A stretch of DNA of 16,905 bases from Thermaerobacter marianensis (lineage in GTDB: Bacteria; Bacillota; Sulfobacillia; DYIH01): positions 1 to 16,905 of the forward strand of contig DYIH01000014.1 in NCBI GenBank assembly GCA_020723785.1, written 5' to 3'. How positions within the stretch are numbered: the stretch's first letter is position 1; the number at the start of each line of letters is the position of its first letter. The notes under the pieces were generated by a model that saw only the letters and a list, made by a program, of their open reading frames with translations, ran no database searches and was not told the origin of the DNA. A program made the position numbers and the translations under genes. Shown one piece after another: positions 6,544 to 12,693 of the stretch.

Positions 6544-7089
6544 CTACCCCATCCGGCAGACCTTGCCCAGGAGCCGCGCCCGCACCCCGGCCGGGGCGTA
6601 GCCGGCCCGGGCCGCCTCGCAATAATGGGTCGCCGCCCGTTCCGGCGCCCCCGTCATCTCGTAGATCATACCCAGATTGTAATGGGCCAGGAAGCTCCCC
6701 ACCCCCTGGGTGGTCGCGTAGGGAAGCGCAGCCTCCCCCTTCGTCAGGCAGGCCTGGAAGGCCTGCTCGGCCTCCCGGACCTGACCGAGGTCCATGTTCA
6801 GGGTGCCGAAGAGGAAGTACAGGTCGGTGTACTCCGGGTAAAGCCTGATGCCCTCCATTACCAGGCTCATGGCCTCCAGGTAGCGTCCCATGTTCCGCAG
6901 GGTGTGGGCCATCTCCTTCAGCCGCCGGGCCTCGTCGACGGCGCCGGCGGAGGCGACCGCCCCCGGCTGGGGCATGAATGCCTCGACGGGCGTCGGGCCC
7001 GCCTGCTCACCCGTCGCAGGAACAGGCTGGCGCGGAACGGGCGCCGCGGGCGCGACCGGCTGATCCCCAACCGCTTTGCGCTTCTTCAT
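6544..7089 (-). CDS. TPR protein resembling the C-terminal module of a GT2-TPR glycosyltransferase
   Basis: A 181-residue soluble protein. Residues 1-50 are a Pro/Ala-rich linker. Tetratricopeptide-like repeats follow: ARRLKEMAHTLRNMGRYLEAMSLVMEGIRLYP (about 54-85), TDLYFLFGTLNMDLGQVREAEQAFQACL (88-115) and SFLAHYNLGMIYEMTGAPERAATHYCEAARAGY (132-164). YPEYTDLYFL and GVGSFLAHYNLGMIYE resemble the tail that normally follows an N-terminal family-2 glycosyltransferase domain in Clostridia; that comparison is from memory. No such domain is present. The ATG overlaps the csrA stop as ATGA, so it is coupled to csrA. It may serve as a protein-interaction factor for flagellin or its modification; function unknown. 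Confidence 0.75.
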   Translation of the reverse strand: MKKRKAVGDQPVAPAAPVPRQPVPATGEQAGPTPVEAFMPQPGAVASAGAVDEARRLKEMAHTLRNMGRYLEAMSLVMEGIRLYPEYTDLYFLFGTLNMDLGQVREAEQAFQACLTKGEAALPYATTQGVGSFLAHYNLGMIYEMTGAPERAATHYCEAARAGYAPAGVRARLLGKVCRMG

Positions 7090-7313
7090 GACCCATCCTC
7101 CCCTCCGCGGGGCGAAAGGAGCCCGCGCAGTTCCTCCGGCTTGAGGCGGTCCGGCTGGCTGCCGGCGGCGCGCCGGTTTTCCTCCCGGACCTCCTCGTAG
7201 ATCCCCAGGCGCACCTGGGCGTGTTCGCCGCTCCCCTTGATCTGCACTATCTTAATCTCTATATCGTCACCGATCAGGATGCTCTCATCGAGGCGGCGGG
7301 TGAGGACCAGCAC
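7086..7313 (-). CDS. csrA: CsrA-family translational regulator with internal deletion of the beta-5 segment
   Basis: A 75-residue protein. The start MLVLTRRLDESILIGDDIEIKI matches canonical CsrA (beta-1 to beta-3), followed by a slightly longer loop (IKGSGEHAQ) and VRLGI (34-38, beta-4). Canonical CsrA then has a conserved AP..V.V.R.EI segment of about 13 residues, forming beta-5 with the RNA-contacting Arg near position 44. Here LGI joins directly to YEEVREENRRAA, the C-terminal helix. The frame is intact and the GTG start has AAGGAGGA nine bases upstream. CsrA homodimers bind GGA loops and repress flagellin translation; FliW antagonises them through the C-terminal region, which is kept. RNA binding by this form is doubtful. 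Neighbours fliW and flagellin fit the usual circuit. Confidence 0.9.
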   Translation of the reverse strand: MLVLTRRLDESILIGDDIEIKIVQIKGSGEHAQVRLGIYEEVREENRRAAGSQPDRLKPEELRGLLSPRGGEDGS

Positions 7314-7314
7314 G

Positions 7315-7340
7315 GGGGATTCCTCCTTGAATTCATCCCC
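7315..7340 (-). promoter_or_regulatory. hairpin presenting the csrA ribosome-binding site
   Basis: On the minus strand GGGGAT (7335-7340) pairs with ATCCCC (7315-7320), leaving a 14-base loop that contains TCAAGGAGGA, the csrA Shine-Dalgarno region. GGA in a loop with CAAGGA nearby resembles a CsrA target, so autoregulation is possible. Confidence 0.4.
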
Positions 7341-7409
7341 GCCGAATCAGGGGCCAGGGCGGGGACCCCGAGATATGGGCGCGCCGTCCCTGGCGCACAC
7401 GGGCCGGCA

Positions 7410-7907
7410 TCAGGGAGCGACCGCGGCGGACACCTCTCCGGAAGGATTGCCGCGGCGCGACCGGCTCCCCCTGGATGCAGCCTTGCCCTGGAATACCGGG
7501 TGCCTGATGGGATACTTATCCCCGATCAGGATGACCTGCCGGGCCCGGCTGGTCTTGGGGTTGATCACCAGCGGCGCCCGCAGGTTGACCGTCATCTGCC
7601 GGACATCCTCCGGCACCACGGCGATGACCAGGCAGAGGACGTCCTCCGGGCGATCGACCCCCAGGTGGGCCAACTCTCCGTCAGGAACGTCGGGCGCGTA
7701 ATCCGGCAATACCGCCCACGGATCGACGACAACGAAAGAAAGATCGGGATCATCCAGGGACTGCAGGTAACGGCACGGGCTGTCCGGCGCAATGTCAATG
7801 AGCACGAAACGTCGCAGTGTGTCAAACCCGTAAAGACCGTCCTGGAACAAGAGGACGTCCGCTTCCCGCACGTCGATGGGACCGAAGGCCCGCGTGTTGA
7901 CCTGCAC
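7410..7907 (-). CDS. fliW: flagellar assembly factor FliW
   Basis: A 165-residue FliW. It binds free flagellin and, when flagellin is exported, binds CsrA and relieves repression of flagellin translation. Typical sequence includes MQVNTRAFGPIDVREADVLLFQDGLYGFDTLRRFVLID (1-38), a middle FVVVDPWAVLPDY and LCLVIAVVPEDVRQMTVNLRAPLVINPKTSRARQVIL, and the end motif YPIRHPVF. After that motif there are about 25 extra basic and Gly/Ser-rich residues, longer than most FliW proteins. The GTG start has AGGAGG nine bases upstream. It lies between flgL and csrA as in Bacillus, 96 bp above the csrA start. Confidence 0.95.
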   Translation of the reverse strand: MQVNTRAFGPIDVREADVLLFQDGLYGFDTLRRFVLIDIAPDSPCRYLQSLDDPDLSFVVVDPWAVLPDYAPDVPDGELAHLGVDRPEDVLCLVIAVVPEDVRQMTVNLRAPLVINPKTSRARQVILIGDKYPIRHPVFQGKAASRGSRSRRGNPSGEVSAAVAP

Positions 7908-7942
7908 GATTTGATGCCTCCTGTCTCACGGAGGGAAATTGC

Positions 7943-7961
7943 CCCTCCCAACCCGGGAGGG
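7943..7961 (-). terminator. hairpin between flgL and fliW
   Basis: CCCTCCC (7943-7949) and GGGAGGG (7955-7961) make a 7-bp stem with a 5-base loop. On the minus strand it is followed by GCAATTTCCC, which has only a short T run. It may attenuate transcription from the flgK-flgL unit or stabilise its end. A weak terminator at best. Confidence 0.35.
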
Positions 7962-7969
7962 ACCGGGCA

Positions 7970-8839
7970 CTACCGGAGGAAGTCGAGCAGCGTCGGCTGG
8001 ACGATGCGCCCCGCCGCGGATAAGGCGACGCGGTAGGCGCTCTCCATCTCCGCCAGGCGCACCCCGGCCTCCGCCAGGTCGGTGTCCTCCACGTCCGACT
8101 GCAGCCGGTTCAGGCTGACGGACAGATCCTGCAGGCGGTTCTCGGCCAGCTCGAGCCGGTTGAATTTGGCCCCGACCTCCGCCCGGTATTTAAATAACGT
8201 GTCTATCGCCGCATCCAGTTGACCCAGGTCGGCACCGCCCACGGCGTTGGTATTGCCGGCCGCCAGGTCGGCGGCCAGTTGGCTCAGGGCATCGATGGCC
8301 GGCTTGATCGCCAGGTCGCCGCGCACGTTGATGCCCACGCTGACCCCCGGCCCCACCTCGCGGCTGATCTGGCCGGTGTCGCCCTGGTAAACGCCGGCGG
8401 CGTCGAAGGCCGGCGTCAAAGTCTTTGTGCCGCTGAAGAGGTAGCGCCCGCCGTGGCTGGCGTTGCCGACGTTGATCACCTCGTCGCGCAGGTTGCGCAC
8501 CTCTTCCGCCAGGGCGTCCAGGGCGCTCTGGGGCAGGGCGCCGACGGCCCCCTGCACGGCCAGCTCGCGGGCGCGCTGCACCAGGGCGGTGATGTTGTTC
8601 AGGGCGCTGTCGGTGGTGTCCAGCCAGGTGCGGGCCTCCGACACGTTGGCCAGGTACTGCTCCGTCTCCACCAGGTTGGACCGGTAGCGGAGGGCATCGA
8701 CCACCTTCACCGGGTCGTCGGAGGGGACCTCCAGCCTGCGGCCGGAGGACATCTGCTGATGGATCTTCATCCGCCGGGTGTTGGTGGCGTTCAGGTCGGC
8801 CAGCACCCGGTCGGCCAGCATCTGGTTGGTGACGCGCAA
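7970..8839 (-). CDS. flgL: flagellar hook-associated protein 3, hook-filament junction
   Basis: About 289 residues, flagellin-like at both ends. The N terminus reads LRVTNQMLADRVLADLN, QQMSSGRRLEVPSDDPVKVVDALRYRSNL; the C terminus reads DVEDTDLAEAGVRLAEMESAYRVALSAAGRI and ends LLDFL. It joins hook and filament together with FlgK. A GTG at 8848 opens the frame but overlaps the AGGGAGGG ribosome-binding site. The TTG at 8839 lies nine bases after AGGGAGG and gives the family-typical start M-RVTNQM, so I chose it. Upstream, between flgK and flgL, is a third sigma-28-like promoter (8863-8890). FlgN, encoded upstream, should be its export chaperone. Confidence 0.94.
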   Translation of the reverse strand: MRVTNQMLADRVLADLNATNTRRMKIHQQMSSGRRLEVPSDDPVKVVDALRYRSNLVETEQYLANVSEARTWLDTTDSALNNITALVQRARELAVQGAVGALPQSALDALAEEVRNLRDEVINVGNASHGGRYLFSGTKTLTPAFDAAGVYQGDTGQISREVGPGVSVGINVRGDLAIKPAIDALSQLAADLAAGNTNAVGGADLGQLDAAIDTLFKYRAEVGAKFNRLELAENRLQDLSVSLNRLQSDVEDTDLAEAGVRLAEMESAYRVALSAAGRIVQPTLLDFLR

Positions 8840-8862
8840 ACTCCTCACCCTCCCTGGAGTCG

Positions 8863-8890
8863 TTATCGCGGAACGTCCCTGTCCCGTTTA
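8863..8890 (-). promoter_or_regulatory. sigma-28-like promoter upstream of flgL
   Basis: On the minus strand TAAA (8887-8890), 16 bases, then CGCGATAA (8863-8870): a perfect -35 and 6 of 8 at -10 against GCCGATAA. The predicted start near 8855 would leave a leader of only about 16 nt, with the ribosome-binding site at its very 5' end, which lowers confidence. Confidence 0.5.
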
Positions 8891-8911
8891 CCTGCGCCCG
8901 AACCGCCCATG

Positions 8912-10336
8912 CTACCGGCCGACGGTGCCCATGCGGTTGATGATCGTGTCCACCATCTCGTCGATGGTCGTCATCAACCGGGCCGCCGCCTCGAAGGCGT
9001 GCTGGGACTGGATGAGGCTCATCATCTCCTCGTCCAGGTTGATGCCGGAAACCGACTGGCGCTGGTTCTCCACCTGACGGACCAGGGCCTCCTGGGTGCC
9101 CTTCATGCGCTGGGCCGTCTGGGACTCGCTGCCCAGGGAGGCGATCGTCTGGCGGTAGTAGTCGTCGGCCGTCGTGCCGAGCGTGCCCAGGGCGGTGAAC
9201 TTGAGCCCGGCCAGGGTCAGGGCGTTGGCCCCGTCGCCGGGCGCGCCGGCGGCGGCAGCGGCGGCGATCAGCCTGCCGTCGTTGACGATGGCCGGGTTGA
9301 CCACCAGGTTCTGCACGTTGAACGTGGCCAGCGGACCCACGTTGTTGAAGAAGGCGCCGCCGGCGGTGCCGTTAAAGTCAAATCCGAGGGCGTGCTGGGT
9401 GTTGACGGCGTCGGCCAGGCTCCAGGCCAGGTTCTTGATCTGGTCGCGGTAGCCGGCCAGCGAGGTGTCGCGCATCTCCAAGTAGGCGGCCAACTCGCCG
9501 CCCGTCACCGTGACGGGAATGCCGGTCAGGCCCTGCCACTCCAGGTCCCAGAAGCCGGTGGTGATGTTGACAGCGGTCTGCAGGGTCTGCGTCTGCCTTC
9601 CGTCCACCAGGGCGACCCCGCCGACCAGGACGCGCACCGTCTGGTCGGGCATGTCCGTCACCTGGATGTCGAGCAGGCCGGAGAGTTCGTCGAGGAGACG
9701 GTCCCGCTCATCCATCAGGTCGTTGGGGACCATGCCGGTGGAGGTAACGTAGCGGATCTGGTCGTTGACGCCGGCGATGCGGGTGGCCAGGACGTTGATC
9801 CTGTCGACCATCTGCTCGACGGACGTGTTCAGGTTCCACTGGAGGTCGTTGAGGCGCTTGTCCACGCTCTTGAAGGAATCGACCAGGGCGACGCCCCGCT
9901 GCTTGACGGCCTCGCGTGCGGCCATGCTCTCGGGGTTGTTGGCCAGCGTCTGCCAGGCCTGCCAGAACTGGTCCATCACGGCCCGCAGGCCATAGTCGGA
10001 GGGCTCCTGGAAGATCTGCTCGACCTCGCCGAGGATCTGCTCGCTGGTGCTCCAGCGACCGAGCTGGGAATTCTGACCGCGGAACTGGCCGTCGAGGAAG
10101 CGGTCGCGCTGGCGGGTGATCTCCGTCACCAGGACGCCGGTGCCGATTTGACCCGGACTGACGGCGTTGCGGCCCAGGGCCGAGGCGTATGGCTCAGACG
10201 CGGCCAGGTTGACCCGCTGCCGCGAGAAGCCCTTGGTGTTGGCGTTGGCGATGTTGTGCCCCGTCGTGTCCATGGCCTGGCGGTGGGCCGTCATCGCCCG
10301 CCGGGCGATCTCGAACCCGAGAAAGGTGATCCCCAC
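8912..10336 (-). CDS. flgK: flagellar hook-associated protein 1
   Basis: A 474-residue FlgK, the hook-proximal junction protein exported through the flagellar system. The N terminus has the rod/hook signature MGITFLGFEIARRAMTAHRQAMDTTGHNIANANTKGFSRQRVN (1-43). A coiled segment (FLDGQFRGQNSQLGRW, IFQEPSDYGLRAVMDQFWQAWQTLANNPES) follows, then LNDLQWNLNTSVEQMVDRIN. The C terminus has SGINLDEEMMSLIQSQHAFEAAARLMTTIDEMVDTIINRMG, the usual D0 helix. Length is normal. The GTG start has a weak purine-rich site. It follows flgN by 45 bp, and a sigma-28-like promoter lies between it and flgL. Confidence 0.96.
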   Translation of the reverse strand: MGITFLGFEIARRAMTAHRQAMDTTGHNIANANTKGFSRQRVNLAASEPYASALGRNAVSPGQIGTGVLVTEITRQRDRFLDGQFRGQNSQLGRWSTSEQILGEVEQIFQEPSDYGLRAVMDQFWQAWQTLANNPESMAAREAVKQRGVALVDSFKSVDKRLNDLQWNLNTSVEQMVDRINVLATRIAGVNDQIRYVTSTGMVPNDLMDERDRLLDELSGLLDIQVTDMPDQTVRVLVGGVALVDGRQTQTLQTAVNITTGFWDLEWQGLTGIPVTVTGGELAAYLEMRDTSLAGYRDQIKNLAWSLADAVNTQHALGFDFNGTAGGAFFNNVGPLATFNVQNLVVNPAIVNDGRLIAAAAAAGAPGDGANALTLAGLKFTALGTLGTTADDYYRQTIASLGSESQTAQRMKGTQEALVRQVENQRQSVSGINLDEEMMSLIQSQHAFEAAARLMTTIDEMVDTIINRMGTVGR

Positions 10337-10381
10337 GACTCGTTCCCCCAGTTGAACGCCGCAGTTGTGTGCGACAGGCTC

Positions 10382-10909
10382 TCATGCCCGTTTGTTGAAG
10401 AGGCGCAGCGCCTGGCTCCGGCGCCGCTGGCCCGCCTCGCCGTACGTCGGCGCCGCGCCGCCGGCCAGGGTGTCGATGGCGAAGTTGACGTAGGCCAGGG
10501 ACTGCTGGATCAGCTCGGTGTTACACTGGTTCACGGCGCTGAGGTCGTGGATCAGCGCGACCAGCGCCTGCTGGCGCTCGCGCAGCCGCGCCCCGTGCGG
10601 CCCCCCGGCCGCCTCTGCCAGCCTGCTCACCGTCATCTCGCCGGGAGCGCAGCCGAACTGCTTGGCCAGGTCGCACTGGAGGGCGTAGCGCTCCTCCTCG
10701 AGGCCGGCCACGGTATGCAGCACCCGCTGCTCCTCCTCCAGCACCGCCTCCAGGTCGCCGAGCCGCCCGTCGACCAGGGCCCGCTGCTTCTGCCGGGCCA
10801 GGTCGAGCAACCGGCCGTAAAGCCGGCCTTCCTCGTCCAGCAGGCCGGCCATCGCCGTCAGGCGCTTGTCCTGCTCATCCAGCGTCGCGATATTCTCCAA
10901 TTGCGCCAC
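10382..10909 (-). CDS. flgN: FlgN family export chaperone for FlgK/FlgL
   Basis: About 175 residues, almost entirely helical. LLDEEGRLYGRLLDLARQKQRALVDGRLGDLEAVLEEEQRVL and the later LIHDLSAVNQCNTELIQQSLAYVNFAID match the FlgN pattern: an early helix with K/R-Q-X-A-L-V, then N...L..SL.Y. FlgN binds hook-junction proteins before export. An upstream in-frame ATG at 10996 has no clear ribosome-binding site. The GTG at 10909 follows GGAG by eight bases and begins M-AQLENIATLDEQ; the TTG at 10900 is an alternative. It sits between flgM and flgK as in Bacillus. Confidence 0.87.
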   Translation of the reverse strand: MAQLENIATLDEQDKRLTAMAGLLDEEGRLYGRLLDLARQKQRALVDGRLGDLEAVLEEEQRVLHTVAGLEEERYALQCDLAKQFGCAPGEMTVSRLAEAAGGPHGARLRERQQALVALIHDLSAVNQCNTELIQQSLAYVNFAIDTLAGGAAPTYGEAGQRRRSQALRLFNKRA

Positions 10910-11002
10910 CTCTCTCACTCCACCGCATCTCTTTGGTTTGGCTATGGGCGGAACACGGATCCTTCTCCCCACCGGGCCTCCCGATCCGGGGGACACCCGG
11001 AA

Positions 11003-11332
11003 TCATGTATTTCCAGCCAACCGGTCCCCGAGCATCCGCGCCAGGAATTGGCCGGCGATCATCGCTCCGTCGATCTGGTACTTCCCCTGGTCCAGACTCT
11101 CCTTCACCAAACGAACCCGATCCTCGCGAACGTCGGGGATCTGCATGACGATATTCCGCAAGCGCTGGATCTCCTGGGCCCGAGGTGACAGGGTCAGGTT
11201 ATCCACAGGCAACCCGTCCTTACCCTTGGCATGATGCGTAGCCGTGTCGCGATCTTCAGACGCCCTGGCCTGACCGGCTCGTTCCAGATAGAACCTGACC
11301 ACGTTGTTGATCTCGCTCCGGGAGATCTGCAC
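11003..11332 (-). CDS. flgM: anti-sigma-28 factor FlgM
   Basis: A 109-residue FlgM. It binds SigD/FliA and blocks late flagellar transcription until it is exported or depleted after hook completion. The N terminus MQISRSEINNVVRFYLER (1-18) and the C-terminal helices LTLSPRAQEIQRLRNIVMQIPDVREDRVRLVKESLDQGKYQIDGAMIAGQFLARML (about 46-101) carry the family signature. D-R-V...L...I..G.Y.ID...IA is the sigma-binding part. The GTG start has a strong GGAGGTG site seven bases upstream. It heads the flgM-flgN-flgK unit and has both a sigma-28 promoter and an extended -10 element upstream. Confidence 0.95.
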   Translation of the reverse strand: MQISRSEINNVVRFYLERAGQARASEDRDTATHHAKGKDGLPVDNLTLSPRAQEIQRLRNIVMQIPDVREDRVRLVKESLDQGKYQIDGAMIAGQFLARMLGDRLAGNT

Positions 11333-11361
11333 CGCTTTTCACCTCCTCCATTTTCACCTGG

Positions 11362-11370
11362 ATCATACCA
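11362..11370 (-). promoter_or_regulatory. extended -10 element, possible sigma-A promoter for flgM
   Basis: On the minus strand TGGTATGAT: an extended TG motif followed by TATGAT (5 of 6 to TATAAT), about 30 bp above the flgM start. The -35 region at 17 bp (GATGCC) is poor, which an extended -10 can tolerate. It would give a low sigma-28-independent supply of FlgM. Confidence 0.4.
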
Positions 11371-11419
11371 TAAAGGACGGGCGGGCATCATGTGCTCGCA
11401 AGGGACACACCTACATCGG

Positions 11420-11446
11420 TTATCGCTTTTTTCGACAAAAATTTTA
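11420..11446 (-). promoter_or_regulatory. sigma-28 (SigD) promoter of flgM
   Basis: On the minus strand TAAA (11443-11446), a 15-base spacer, then AGCGATAA (11420-11427): a perfect -35 and 6 of 8 at -10. It lies in an AT-rich patch right after the yvyF stop. The start near 11413 leaves a leader of about 80 nt before flgM. Confidence 0.75.
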
Positions 11447-11461
11447 ATTGATCCAAATGAA

Positions 11462-11893
11462 TCACTGATCGTCTCTTTGAATCAGCCGGTCCGACAGATA
11501 CACCCTGCCGCGGGAAGGCGGCGCCTCCGGCTCCTTGGCGCCGGGCGGTTTCTCCCCGGCGATCCTGCGGATCGATTTGTCCAGCTTCTGCGCGCAGGCC
11601 GGGCAGTAGAGGCCCGAGCGGATGGCCGCGCCGCAGCCCTCGCAGGTCAGCTCGGCCACGCCACCCTCGGCTTCCAGACGTCCCTGGCGGAGGAAGCGGA
11701 TGATAAGCTCACGCTTGACCTGTGTCTTCCCCGCCGTCTCGTCGATGGTTGCTCCCGGGTTCTCCTTCAGGAACTGGCGTACCCGCTCGAAATCTCTTTC
11801 CTCCTGTTCCAGGCAATCCGGACAGGAGCCCTGGCCGGTATCGACGAAGAGCCGCCCGCATGACCGGCAATTGCGCAAATTCCCCTCGAACAT
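11462..11893 (-). CDS. yvyF: YvyF-like flagellar operon zinc-ribbon protein (TIGR03826 type)
   Basis: About 143 residues. A first Cys4 knuckle, CRSCGRLFVDTGQGSCPDC (9-27), is followed by a helical segment with a winged or helix-turn-helix look (FERVRQFLKENPGATIDETAGKTQVKRELIIRFLRQGRL). A second Cys4 knuckle, CEGCGAAIRSGLYCPAC, and a charged tail complete it. The architecture and the place between comFC and flgM match YvyF of Bacillus, whose role is not settled. An ATG at 11908 lacks a ribosome-binding site. The ATG at 11893 lies eight bases after GGAGG (within GGAGGGG) and is preferred. It follows comFC by 38 bp. Confidence 0.88.
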   Translation of the reverse strand: MFEGNLRNCRSCGRLFVDTGQGSCPDCLEQEERDFERVRQFLKENPGATIDETAGKTQVKRELIIRFLRQGRLEAEGGVAELTCEGCGAAIRSGLYCPACAQKLDKSIRRIAGEKPPGAKEPEAPPSRGRVYLSDRLIQRDDQ

Positions 11894-11931
11894 CGCCTTC
11901 CCCTCCATTTGCGTGTCGCGCGCGGTTAAGG

Positions 11932-12687
11932 TCAGCCGCGCAACCCGATGGCCACCACGAGGACGTCGACCCGCCGCGCCCCTGCCGCGATGAGGGCTTC
12001 GGCGCAGGCCGACGCCGTAGCCCCGGTCGTATAGATATCATCGAGAATCAGGACCGATTTGCCAAGTACCCGCCATGGGGCGGCCGCCACAATGGCAGCG
12101 CCGACGTTGGCCTCGCGCGCCCCGCCGCCCAGCCGCGACTGGGCTTCGGTTGCCCGCACCCGGGCGAGGGCGTCGGGGGCCACCGGGATCGACAGACGGC
12201 CTCCGGCCTCCCGCGCCAGCAGTTCGGACTGGTTGAAGCCGCGGCGCCGTAATTTCCCGGGATGAAGCGGGACGGGAACGATCACGTCGGGGGGCGGGAA
12301 GGCCTGCCGGAGGCGTACGGCCAGGAGGGCGCCCAGGGGGCGGGCCAGGTGGGCCTCGCCGTGGTACTTGAGCCGGTGGATGGCCTCGCGCAGGGGACCG
12401 GCGTAGACACCGAGGGCGCGCGTTCGGGCAAAGGGCGGGGCCTGCCGCCAGCAGTCTCCGCACAGGCCGCTGTCCCCCGGCTGCGGCTTGCCGCAGCGGG
12501 CGCAGAGGCCGGCCAGCGGGAGGAGCACCCCGTCCAGGCAGGGGAAGGATGGGGGGGCTGGTACGCCGACCGGCTCCGGGTCGTGGTGGGAGCCGCAAAA
12601 CGGGCAGGCATCCGTTCCGGGGAAGAGCAGGGCGGCGACACCGGCCGCCACCTCGCTCCAGACCCCCCGCAGGACGCCGCCCGCCAT
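11932..12687 (-). CDS. comFC: ComF family protein (ComFC), phosphoribosyltransferase-like
   Basis: A 251-residue ComFC. The N terminus has three cysteine pairs (Cys28/31, 62/65, 76/79) forming a zinc finger: CPFC, CARC and CGDC. The phosphoribosyltransferase-type domain follows, with YHGEAHLARPLG, DVIVPVPLHPGKLRRRGFNQSELLA (about 134-158), ARVRATEAQSRLGGGAREANV and the PRPP-binding loop VLILDDIYTTGAT (212-224). ComF proteins act in DNA uptake during competence, together with the ComFA helicase; comFA is not present beside it. The ATG lies 6 bp after the end of the GGDEF gene, so they are probably cotranscribed, although its ribosome-binding site is weak. Confidence 0.93.
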   Translation of the reverse strand: MAGGVLRGVWSEVAAGVAALLFPGTDACPFCGSHHDPEPVGVPAPPSFPCLDGVLLPLAGLCARCGKPQPGDSGLCGDCWRQAPPFARTRALGVYAGPLREAIHRLKYHGEAHLARPLGALLAVRLRQAFPPPDVIVPVPLHPGKLRRRGFNQSELLAREAGGRLSIPVAPDALARVRATEAQSRLGGGAREANVGAAIVAAAPWRVLGKSVLILDDIYTTGATASACAEALIAAGARRVDVLVVAIGLRG

Positions 12688-12693
12688 GGCCCG

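Noticed and set aside
8219..11188. A 989-codon open frame on the plus strand
   Set aside because: It lies opposite flgL, flgK, flgN and flgM, all well identified. Its long openness follows from high GC at third codon positions. No recognisable domain.
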